Assembly (NCBI RefSeq): GCF_003696305.1
Contig: NZ_RFFK01000004.1
Coordinates: 186,001 to 250,000 of the forward strand
DNA: 64,000 bases
Direction: 5' to 3'
DNA from: Pseudomonas sp. AOB-7
GTDB lineage: Bacteria; Pseudomonadota; Gammaproteobacteria; Pseudomonadales; Pseudomonadaceae
Part shown: piece by piece, positions 48,593 through 56,582 of the stretch
How positions within the stretch are numbered: position 1 is the first letter of the stretch
Layout of the letters: every line of letters starts with the position of its first letter
The notes under the pieces: model-generated
What the model saw: only the letters and a program-made list of their open reading frames with translations
Told to the model about the DNA's origin: nothing
The model's database searches: none
Position numbers and translations under genes: made by a program

Positions 48593-50048
48593 GTGCGCGC
48601 CACTTCTTCAGAACGGAAAATAGATTTACCGGCAACAGGAAAAATCCTTTCAATGGCGAGCGCATCGTATGCGCAAACACCAAACTCAGCTGGTAAGAGG
48701 TCGATGCCAAAATGGCGCCATTACGTTTCTTCAAGCGCCTATTGGTACGTACAAGCTGCTCAAGTCGGGCTCGCTGTGTATTGGCTTCAACCACCTCGCG
48801 GGCTATACGTTCATTCTTCTGAGCAATTTGCTTCTGCAACTCATCCATACGAGTGCGAAAGACTTCCAGCTTTTCCTCTTTGCCTGCCAGAGTCTGCTCG
48901 ATCTTCTGTACTGTCTGAGTGGCTTCGACCAATTTTACCGCAACTAGATTGAGGCTTTGCTGATTAAGGCGTCCACTTTCGAGTTGCCCAAGCAATTGGG
49001 ACTCTCGTAGCAGCACCTCGGCCAATTCATTCTTGGTCTGCTGAAGCTGCTCGCTGAGCGCCTGATTCTGCTGCGCAAGGTCCTCCTTGATCTGCGACTC
49101 CCTCTGAAGAACCTCGGTGAGTTCCTGCTTCACCTGCTCAAGCAGTGCGGTTGACTCCCGGTTCTGCCGAACCAGCTTCTCCTGATCCTTTTTTGCGGCC
49201 TCGGCGGGTTGGGCCGGAGACTTCTTGGCGTGATAAAGCTGTACCCAGCCGGAGAAGGCATCCATCGCAGCCATCGCCTGCTGCAGCGCGACCTTCAACT
49301 GGTCGCGCCCATAATCCAGGCCGTTGCAGGCCTGCAGGGCTTGATACAGGGTGGCCACGCTAGGGTTCTTCAACTCGACGTCGAGGAAATCGGAGCGGTT
49401 GAGGCGAGGCTTGACCGCTTCGCCGACAACCGCCTGCAGGGTGGTTTCATCGATCGGCAAGCCGGCAAAATCGGCCAGACCGCGCGCCGTCTCGACGGGG
49501 TTGGCAAACCAGGATTCGTAATGCAGCAAATAACTGCTACCGCCCAACTCACTCAAAGCGGACACGTTCTTGTTCAGCCACATCAACTCCGTGATATCTA
49601 TTGACTGGCCGTATTGTTTCAAAGAAGACACACAGACATTCTTCGGATCACGCAGGGTCAGTACGTACTTCGGCGCCACCCTGGTGCGGTTGAATACTTT
49701 CCGCCACAACGGGATCAACAGCGCCGAACGTGGCTCCTTCAGTACCCAGGGGCCGCCGTCACGCTGCAACTCAGCATCGACCTTCTCGATCAGGGCATTG
49801 ATACAGGCACGCGCAGCAGGCGTCTCCAACCATCCCTGCGGCATCGGCATATTAGGCGTCGCGCCTAATTCGAGCATCAATTTGCTGATCGCTTCAAAAA
49901 CGAACTTATCCTCGTAGGCGCCGTCCGGATTCTGCTCGCCCACCGGCACCAGATCATCGGAAACACGCCCGCCCAACTTGCCCAACATCTGCGCCGCAAG
50001 CGAAGTGCCGGAGCGCCCCGAACCGATGACAAAAATCATCTCAGCCAT
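48582..50048 (-). CDS. Sulfotransferase with long C-terminal coiled coil
   Basis: 488 residues. Residues 1-275 are a PAPS-dependent sulfotransferase: the 5'-phosphosulfate loop is IFVIGSGRSGTSLAAQML and the 3'-phosphate segment is LTLRDPKNVCVSSLKQYG. Residues about 280-435 are a Gln/Glu/Leu-rich coiled coil (ALLEQVKQELTEVLQRESQ and repeats). The last ~45 residues are basic and partly hydrophobic (HTMRSPLKGFFLLPVNLF) and could touch the membrane. A catalytic domain followed by a coiled coil is the plan of WbdD, the chain terminator of E. coli O9a. Partner candidates are CysC (PAPS) and the Wzt propeller. Confidence 0.88.
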   Translation of the reverse strand: MAEMIFVIGSGRSGTSLAAQMLGKLGGRVSDDLVPVGEQNPDGAYEDKFVFEAISKLMLELGATPNMPMPQGWLETPAARACINALIEKVDAELQRDGGPWVLKEPRSALLIPLWRKVFNRTRVAPKYVLTLRDPKNVCVSSLKQYGQSIDITELMWLNKNVSALSELGGSSYLLHYESWFANPVETARGLADFAGLPIDETTLQAVVGEAVKPRLNRSDFLDVELKNPSVATLYQALQACNGLDYGRDQLKVALQQAMAAMDAFSGWVQLYHAKKSPAQPAEAAKKDQEKLVRQNRESTALLEQVKQELTEVLQRESQIKEDLAQQNQALSEQLQQTKNELAEVLLRESQLLGQLESGRLNQQSLNLVAVKLVEATQTVQKIEQTLAGKEEKLEVFRTRMDELQKQIAQKNERIAREVVEANTQRARLEQLVRTNRRLKKRNGAILASTSYQLSLVFAHTMRSPLKGFFLLPVNLFSVLKKWRARGE

Positions 50049-50060
50049 TACACCACCAGC

Positions 50061-51806
50061 TCAATAAAAGACTTTTTCATGGCACATTCCCACCCCAATC
50101 AACTTGGCATTCTTCTTCAATGCGTCATCTTCGATGCGCCAGTTATGCGCGGCCAGATCGGAGCCTCGGAACACCGCCATATTGCCCGAATCCAGCATTG
50201 CAACGACTGACTGATGGCAAGCCGACATATCGTGAAAGATGGTATCCACCGCGCCGACATTCGATGAAGAAAAAGCATGCTCCGCCATTGCAGATCGCCG
50301 CCCGCCCAGGGTATTGCCGGCGATATTAAACGAATTGACATCAAGCTCTTCTGCAAAGCAAAAGCTATAGGGCGACGCACGCCTGTTGGCGTCCGCCCTG
50401 AAGTAGAACTCTTCCGTGGACTCGAAATAGACATAACTTGGCGGTTTGCCCCAGAAATCCGCTGCCACACATTTCAGCGCGACAAGGATATCCAGCAAAT
50501 AGTTTTCGCCATAGAAATCGTCATCGTCCATCTTGACGGAGAACTCTCCGGTGGCCTTGCCGACGGCAAAATTCATGCAACTGCCGATATTCATTTCAGG
50601 CGGCAGGCTGAAGAACTGCAGATCTGGCGTATTGCGCACGACCTCGGGCAAAGACTCCGGGTGAGCGGCGTTGTAGACGTAGACCAGTTCCTTGTTGGGA
50701 TAGGTCTGCTTGACGAATTGCTCGACCACCTTCTCGGCCAATTGTGGACGGTTGCTGGGAGTAAAAATGGAAATCCGCGGTAACTGTTCTTCCGCATGCT
50801 CGATACCCAGGTCCCGACAGAGGGTAGCCAGGCGCTGGGCATAGCTGTGGTTGAGCACCAGCGTGCGCAGGTTCAGCTGACGCCGGATGCTCCAGTCCTC
50901 CTCGCAGGCATTCTCCAGCCAGGCGGGCAGTTCCTCCTTCGGGACGCGCTGGAACAGCTCGGCAAACACGCCTTCGATGTATTCCGGCCCAGCGTCCAGA
51001 ATCAAGGCACCGCAGGCCGCCGCTTCGATACAGTCGAACAGGCGCGCCACGCTGCTTTTCTGCGTAGTCGATACCGTCAGGTAATGACGCGAAAACTTGT
51101 ACGCCTTGTACGCCATTTCAACCGGCAGATGGCCGTGGACGCGGGCAAAACGATGATCCAGGTCGCGAAGCTTGTTCACGAAGAAGGTGTAGCGCGAATC
51201 GAATATGCCGAGCCCCAAGTCTTCCAATTGATCGAGAAACTCGAAGTCCGCGGCCCTGCGGGAAATATCCACCATCCCGTCAAACAGCAGCGGTGCGGAG
51301 AACAGCGCTACATCGCCACGATGGCGGAAGGGGTTGTGCAGCGCCGGCTGAATAGCTGGCGGCAGCTGGCGCCAGTCGCTGGCACGCGCAGGGTCTGCAC
51401 TGTAGCGATGAGTGAACAACGGCCATACCGGCGAAAACACCGAGTCGTAACCGGCGCCCAGGGTGTCCCAATACACCAGCGGAACGCCCTGCTGCTCAGC
51501 CAGTCGACTCAGCGCGGACAGATTGTCCAGATAGCCGCGGGCGGCTACGTCCCACTCGTCGCGCGTAGCATGCAACGTGGGCTCGAACAGGATGAAGTCC
51601 AGCCCCGCCGTTGCGATCACCGCTCGATAGTTTTCCTGCGTCAGCAGGTAGATCGAGCAGTCGAATTCCAGGTTGGTCCGTAGACGTCGGCTACCCACGA
51701 ACCCGACCTTGAGGCCGGGCTGGGTCTTTCTATGAGGCACCTCGCGCACCTGAAGCGGCTCGATCCAAAACCTTGCGTTCTTTAGTTCCAAGCCGCTCCA
51801 GGCCAT
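50061..51806 (-). CDS. Two-domain glycosyltransferase (CgeB-like plus GT2)
   Basis: 581 residues. Residues about 30-335 resemble spore-protein/CgeB-type GT-B transferases (KVGFVGSRRLRTNLEF, FDCIEAAACGALILDAG). Residues about 340-560 look like a GT-A domain: ISIFTPSNRPQLAEKVVEQF, NIGSCMNFAVGKATGEF and the metal-binding VKMDDDDFYGENYL. So one chain may carry two transferase activities. The function of the N-terminal half is uncertain. It lies between the sulfotransferase and the SQD1-like gene with gaps of only 12 and 21 bp. Confidence 0.82.
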   Translation of the reverse strand: MAWSGLELKNARFWIEPLQVREVPHRKTQPGLKVGFVGSRRLRTNLEFDCSIYLLTQENYRAVIATAGLDFILFEPTLHATRDEWDVAARGYLDNLSALSRLAEQQGVPLVYWDTLGAGYDSVFSPVWPLFTHRYSADPARASDWRQLPPAIQPALHNPFRHRGDVALFSAPLLFDGMVDISRRAADFEFLDQLEDLGLGIFDSRYTFFVNKLRDLDHRFARVHGHLPVEMAYKAYKFSRHYLTVSTTQKSSVARLFDCIEAAACGALILDAGPEYIEGVFAELFQRVPKEELPAWLENACEEDWSIRRQLNLRTLVLNHSYAQRLATLCRDLGIEHAEEQLPRISIFTPSNRPQLAEKVVEQFVKQTYPNKELVYVYNAAHPESLPEVVRNTPDLQFFSLPPEMNIGSCMNFAVGKATGEFSVKMDDDDFYGENYLLDILVALKCVAADFWGKPPSYVYFESTEEFYFRADANRRASPYSFCFAEELDVNSFNIAGNTLGGRRSAMAEHAFSSSNVGAVDTIFHDMSACHQSVVAMLDSGNMAVFRGSDLAAHNWRIEDDALKKNAKLIGVGMCHEKVFY

Positions 51807-51827
51807 TTACTCAGTCCTCGATTCCAC

Positions 51828-53012
51828 TTACCACTTGATGCCTTTGAAGATCACATCCTTGCGGATGTTTTCCTTGAACTTGCCGACTACCTGGAACATC
51901 CCGGCCATGACCTCGTCGGTGAGGTAGTGCGGCTGCACGCCCAGGTCGATCAGGCCCTGGTAAGTCGGGTTGTAGTAGTGCTCTTCGGCTTCCTTGCGCG
52001 GGTTCTCCAGGTGGTTGACCTTGACGTCGTAGCCCAGGGACTGGCCGACGCGCTGCACCATGTCGGCCAGCTGGTTGGCCGAGAAGGTTTCCATGATCTG
52101 GTTGAAGATGCGCAGCTCACCCTTGGCGGCCGGGGCCTTCTCGGAGTGGTGCACGCACTGCAGGGTGTCCTTGATATTGAGGTAGCCACGGGTCTGGCCG
52201 CCTTTGCCGTATACGGTCAGCGGGTAGTCGACCACGGCCTGGACGATGAAGCGGTTGACGATGGTGCCGAACACTTCGTCGTAGTTGAAGATGGTGTTCA
52301 GGCGCGGGTCGATGGCGGCTTCGTCGGTTTCGATGCCGTAGACCGGGCCCTGCATCAGGTCGGTGACGCGCAGGTCCCACATGCGCACGCCGAACCACAT
52401 CAGGTCGGTGTCCATCACCTTGGTGGTGTGGTAGATGGAGCCGGCGGCACGCGGGAACAGGAACTTGCCCTTGCGGCCCTTGTGCTCGATCTCAAGCCAG
52501 CCTTCTTCGATGTCGATGTTCGGGGTGCCGTATTCGCCCATGGTGCCCAGCTTGATGATGTGGGTATCACGGGAGAAGTCGCGCACGGCGAACATCAGGT
52601 TGTTGGTCACGCGCAGGTTGTTGACGATGGTCTGGTCGGCGTGTGCGTAGTCGATCAGTGAGTACGGCGCGGAAGGCTGCTCGGCGTAGTGCACGACGGT
52701 TTCCGGAATGCCGGTGAATGCCGGGTTGACGCACCAGTTGTACTTGACGCTGCCATCGAACAGCGAGCGCATGACCTGCGGCTCGGCCAGGTCACCGATC
52801 ACCACCTTGATTTCGTAGCCGGTCTTTTCGTGCCAGATCTTGGCCCGCTCCATCAGGGTGGGGATCGGGTAGAGCATGCCGACGTCCAGGTCCTGGCAGT
52901 TGTTGCGGCGCAGGTAGTTGTCGACCACGGTGACTTGATAGCCGCGGGCCGAGAAGTACATGGCGGAGGGCCAACCCAAGTAGCCGTCGCCGCCGAGAAT
53001 CAATACGTGCAT
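51828..53012 (-). CDS. SQD1-like UDP-sulfoquinovose synthase (NAD-dependent)
   Basis: 394 residues, extended SDR. SQD1 and Agl3 turn UDP-glucose and sulfite into UDP-sulfoquinovose. Strong likeness to plant SQD1: HVLILGGDGYLGWPSAMYFS (GGDGYxGW), EQPSAPYSLIDYAHA, KLGTMGEYGTPNIDIEEG, YHTTKVMDTD (YxxxK), YGKGGQTRGYLNIKDTLQC, and NPRKEAEEHYYNPTYQ. The catalytic Thr (GTMGEYG), Tyr and Lys are all present. The product would put a sulfonate sugar in this polymer. A related sugar epimerase function cannot be excluded. AGGAG lies 7 nt before the start. Confidence 0.85.
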   Translation of the reverse strand: MHVLILGGDGYLGWPSAMYFSARGYQVTVVDNYLRRNNCQDLDVGMLYPIPTLMERAKIWHEKTGYEIKVVIGDLAEPQVMRSLFDGSVKYNWCVNPAFTGIPETVVHYAEQPSAPYSLIDYAHADQTIVNNLRVTNNLMFAVRDFSRDTHIIKLGTMGEYGTPNIDIEEGWLEIEHKGRKGKFLFPRAAGSIYHTTKVMDTDLMWFGVRMWDLRVTDLMQGPVYGIETDEAAIDPRLNTIFNYDEVFGTIVNRFIVQAVVDYPLTVYGKGGQTRGYLNIKDTLQCVHHSEKAPAAKGELRIFNQIMETFSANQLADMVQRVGQSLGYDVKVNHLENPRKEAEEHYYNPTYQGLIDLGVQPHYLTDEVMAGMFQVVGKFKENIRKDVIFKGIKW

Positions 53013-53071
53013 GTTTCACTCCTGAAAAGTTTCCGGCGAGCGCTGCCCGCCGGCGGTTGCTGCGATCTTCT

Positions 53072-54103
53072 TCAGATCAGGTTGTTTTCGACGAGGAACA
53101 CCGCCAGTTCGTCCTGACTCAGTTTGGGCTCGTTCGCCGAGTTGTAGGGGTTCTCCACCTGTTCGGAGACCACGCCCTGGTAGCTGTAGTCGATATCGGT
53201 GAAACGCTTCATGATCGCCGGCTTGACGACGAAGTAACGTTCGAGCTCCAGCGCGCGACCGGTTTCTTCGCCGGTCATCAGCTCTTCGTAGAGCTTCTCG
53301 CCCGGCTTGACGCCGATTTCCTTGATCTCGATCTTCGCCGGGTCCTGGCCGTACTCGGGGGCCAGCTTGCGGATCATCACTTCGGCGAGATCCTTGATCG
53401 CGATGACCGGCATCTTGGTGACGAACACTTCGCCGCCCTTGGCCAGCATGGCGGAGTCGACGATCAGCTGGACCGACTCTTCGACGCTCATGATGAAACG
53501 GGTCATTTCGCGGTGGGTCAGGGTCAGCGGGCCGCCCTTGCGCAGCTGCTCGCGGAAGATCGGGATGACCGAGCCACGCGAGCCGAGCACGTTGCCGAAA
53601 CGGGTGGAGGCGAAGATGCAGCCGGACTTCTTGAACTCGACGTTGGCGGCGGTGATCAGACGCTCGCCCATCAGCTTGGAGGTGCCCATCACGTTGGTGG
53701 GGTTCACCGCCTTGTCGGAGCTGGTGAAGATGACCTTGCTTACGCCAGAGTTGACCGCAGCGCGAACGATGTTGTCGACACCGAGGATGTTGGTCTGCAC
53801 CGCCTCGTGCGGCACCTGCTCGCAGAGAATGACGTGCTTGAATGCCGCGGTGTGGAAGACGATATCGACGCCTTCCATCTTGCGGGTCAACGCGCCTTCG
53901 TCACGGATGTCACACAGGTAGAAGTGCACGTTGTGATGATCGCGATAGGCCTCGGTCTGGTAGAACAACTCGCTTTCGTTGTTATCCAGAACGACAAGTT
54001 CCTTGACGCCATACTTGTGCACCAGCTGGTTGACCAGTTCCTTGCCAACCGTGCCGCAACCGCCGGTGACCAGCACCTTCTTGTCTTCGAAAAACATCGT
54101 CAT
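53072..54103 (-). CDS. Soluble UDP-sugar 4,6-dehydratase, CapE/FlaA1-like
   Basis: 343 residues, the SDR part of a WbpM/CapE-type enzyme without membrane helices. NAD motif KVLVTGGCGTVGKELVNQL (GGCGTVG rather than the usual GGxGSxG), FHTAAFKHVILCEQ, SSDKAVNPTNVMGTSKLMGE with Met in place of Tyr as in WbpM, and FGNVLGSRGSVIPIFREQ. It would be a second UDP-HexNAc dehydratase in the locus. No CapF/CapG partners are present, and its direct pairing with the SQD1-like gene (59 bp) leaves its substrate open. Confidence 0.85.
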   Translation of the reverse strand: MTMFFEDKKVLVTGGCGTVGKELVNQLVHKYGVKELVVLDNNESELFYQTEAYRDHHNVHFYLCDIRDEGALTRKMEGVDIVFHTAAFKHVILCEQVPHEAVQTNILGVDNIVRAAVNSGVSKVIFTSSDKAVNPTNVMGTSKLMGERLITAANVEFKKSGCIFASTRFGNVLGSRGSVIPIFREQLRKGGPLTLTHREMTRFIMSVEESVQLIVDSAMLAKGGEVFVTKMPVIAIKDLAEVMIRKLAPEYGQDPAKIEIKEIGVKPGEKLYEELMTGEETGRALELERYFVVKPAIMKRFTDIDYSYQGVVSEQVENPYNSANEPKLSQDELAVFLVENNLI

Positions 54104-54145
54104 GTCGATTTCCTGTAATTTGCTCGCCTGGGGGGCTTACTTCGT

Positions 54146-55411
54146 TTAGATCGCAATACCTTTCCAGGCACCGCATGTATCCAATACCGCCTGGTTGGCG
54201 TTATTGCCTAGCTGTACCGACTGGAAGTCCTTGTGGGCCACCAGCAGTACGAGAATATCGGCCCTTTGCAGGGCCTCCTGCAGCTCCACGAACTGCGCAT
54301 TGGGGTGCAGCTCGGCAGGTGCGGCCGCTAGGTGCGGCTCGACGGCAAGCACCACGTCGGGGTACTTCGCCGCGACCGCATTGACGATAGTCAGTGCCGG
54401 GCTGGAACGCACATCGTCGATGTTGGCCTTGTAGCTCAAACCGAGGAACGCCACTTTCGCCTGGCGCTGGCCATGCTGGACCTGCCACTGTGCCAGCACT
54501 CCCTCCACCTGGCTCACCACCTGCAGTGGACGCTCGTCGTTGACCGTACGCGCCTGGCGGATAATGCGCGCCTGTTCGGGAGCTGCATCGACGATGAACC
54601 AGGGATCGATGGCGATGCAGTGGCCACCGACGCCCGGACCGGGCTGAAGGATGTTGACGCGCGGGTGACGGTTGGCCAGAGCGATCAGTTCCCAGGGGTT
54701 GATTCCCAGCCTCTCGCAGATGGCGGCCAGTTCGTTGGCGAAGGCGATGTTGACATCGCGGAAGCTGTTCTCCGCCAACTTGCACATTTCCGCCGTGCGC
54801 GCGTCGGTGAGCACGCACTCGCCCTGCACGAAGGCCCGGTACAGGCGCTCGGCCGCGTGCGAGCAGGCGTTGGTCATACCGCCGATGACCCGGTCGTTCT
54901 CCACCAGTTCGCGCAGCACTCTGCCAGGCAGCACGCGCTCCGGACAGTGGGCGACCCGGATATCCGAGGCCTCTCCCGCCTGCTGCGGAAAACTCAGGTC
55001 GGGGCGCAGCGCAGCAAGCCAGCCGGCGACTCGTTCGGTAGTGCCCACCGGCGAAGTCGACTCGAGCACGATCAGGTTGCCCTTGGCGAGCACGGGAGCA
55101 ATTGACTTGCAGGCCTGCTCGATGTAGGCGAGATCGGGCTTATGGCCCTCCGTGAAGGGCGTTGGAACCGCAATCAGGAAAGCATCGGCCGGCTCGGGGC
55201 GGGTCGTTGCACGCAAGTAGCCTTCCTTGACGGCGGCATGGACTAGCATGTCGAGTTCAGGCTCGACGATATGAATCTCTCCGCGATTGATGATCTGCAC
55301 CGCTTCGTCGTTGACGTCGACGCCGATCACCCGCTTTTTCCGTGAGGCAAAAACTGCCGCAGTCGGCAAACCGATGTAGCCAAGCCCGATCACTGAAACC
55401 GTATTAAACAT
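54146..55411 (-). CDS. wecC: WecC, UDP-ManNAc 6-dehydrogenase
   Basis: Oxidises UDP-ManNAc to UDP-ManNAcA with two NAD+. 421 residues. N-terminal NAD motif VSVIGLGYIGLPTAAVFA, then FLIAVPTPFTEGHKPDL, central ENSFRDVNIAFANELA, active-site Cys in PGPGVGGHCIAIDPWF, C-terminal FLGLSYKANIDDVRSSPA. Overlaps wecB by 8 bp; the pair provides UDP-ManNAcA for the polymer. Confidence 0.95.
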   Translation of the reverse strand: MFNTVSVIGLGYIGLPTAAVFASRKKRVIGVDVNDEAVQIINRGEIHIVEPELDMLVHAAVKEGYLRATTRPEPADAFLIAVPTPFTEGHKPDLAYIEQACKSIAPVLAKGNLIVLESTSPVGTTERVAGWLAALRPDLSFPQQAGEASDIRVAHCPERVLPGRVLRELVENDRVIGGMTNACSHAAERLYRAFVQGECVLTDARTAEMCKLAENSFRDVNIAFANELAAICERLGINPWELIALANRHPRVNILQPGPGVGGHCIAIDPWFIVDAAPEQARIIRQARTVNDERPLQVVSQVEGVLAQWQVQHGQRQAKVAFLGLSYKANIDDVRSSPALTIVNAVAAKYPDVVLAVEPHLAAAPAELHPNAQFVELQEALQRADILVLLVAHKDFQSVQLGNNANQAVLDTCGAWKGIAI

Positions 55412-56549
55412 ATTGTTTAGCCTTGGCCCATTGCTCTAAAACGCGCACGATTCGCTCGCTCGCCTTGCCGTCGCCATAGGGATTGACCGCCTGGCTCATG
55501 TGCCGATATGCCGCCTCGTCCTCCAGCAGTTCGCGCACAGCGTCGAACAGACCGGCAACCTCAGTGCCCACCAGCTTGACCGTACCGGCCTCAATGGCTT
55601 CGGGGCGCTCGGTGGTGTCGCGCATGACCAGCACGGGCTTACCCAGCGAGGGCGCCTCCTCCTGAATACCGCCGGAGTCGGTGAGGATCAGGTAGGCACG
55701 CGCCATGAGGTGGACGAAAGTCCGGTAATCCAGGGGCTCGATCAAGTGGATATTCGGGATTCCCGCCAGCAGACGATTGACCGGCTCGCGCACGTTCGGG
55801 TTGGGGTGCACCGGATAGACGACATCCACACCGGGAAAGGCTTCGGCAATCTGGCGTAGCGCAGCGCAGATACGCTCCATGGCCATGCCGAAATTCTCCC
55901 GACGATGCCCGGTGACGAGCACGATGCGCCGCTCGGTGGCGAGAAATGGGAAGCTTGCGGCCAACTGCTGCTCCGCCGCTTTGTCCGCCTGGATCGTCGC
56001 GACGCAGCCCAGCAAAGCGTCCACCACGGTATTGCCCGTGACATGTACCGTGTCGGAATCGACGCCTTCGTCGAGCAGATTCTGTCGCGCACGCGCAGTG
56101 GGCGCGAAATGCAATCCGGCAATCGGCCCGACCATCCTGCGCATACCCTCTTCCGGCCAGGGCGAATAGATATCCGCAGTGCGCAAACCCGCCTCTACAT
56201 GGGCAACAGGAATACGCTCGAAGTACGCGGCAAGGGCGGCACCAAGCGTGGTAACGGTGTCGCCATGAACCAGCACCAGATCCGGCTTAAATTCGCGCAG
56301 CACACTACGCAGCTGCAGCAGGACACTGCTCGCGACGGAGCCGGCATCCTGCCCGGGCAGCATGATGTCCAGATCGAAATCCGCTGCAAGATCGAAGCAA
56401 TCGAGCACTTGATCGAGCATTTCTCGGTGCTGGGCCGTGACGCAAACGCGCGCCTCTGCCCAGGCACAAGCCTGCAGGGCACGCACCAGCGGCGCCATTT
56501 TGATCGCCTCCGGCCGCGTCCCGAAGATACTTAGACACTTGAGCTTCAT
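55404..56549 (-). CDS. wecB: WecB, UDP-GlcNAc 2-epimerase
   Basis: Non-hydrolysing 2-epimerase making UDP-ManNAc. 381 residues, GT-B fold. N-terminal LSIFGTRPEAIKMAPLVRAL, VLVHGDTVTTLGAALAA, HVEAGLRTADIYSPWPEEG, VTGHRRENFG, and LTDSGGIQEEAPSLGKPVLV; all catalytic Asp/Glu/His positions look intact. Overlaps wecC by 8 bp and lies 33 bp after cysC. Confidence 0.96.
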   Translation of the reverse strand: MKLKCLSIFGTRPEAIKMAPLVRALQACAWAEARVCVTAQHREMLDQVLDCFDLAADFDLDIMLPGQDAGSVASSVLLQLRSVLREFKPDLVLVHGDTVTTLGAALAAYFERIPVAHVEAGLRTADIYSPWPEEGMRRMVGPIAGLHFAPTARARQNLLDEGVDSDTVHVTGNTVVDALLGCVATIQADKAAEQQLAASFPFLATERRIVLVTGHRRENFGMAMERICAALRQIAEAFPGVDVVYPVHPNPNVREPVNRLLAGIPNIHLIEPLDYRTFVHLMARAYLILTDSGGIQEEAPSLGKPVLVMRDTTERPEAIEAGTVKLVGTEVAGLFDAVRELLEDEAAYRHMSQAVNPYGDGKASERIVRVLEQWAKAKQYV

Positions 56550-56582
56550 GGCCAGCAGTTCAACAAAACACGTAACCTCATA

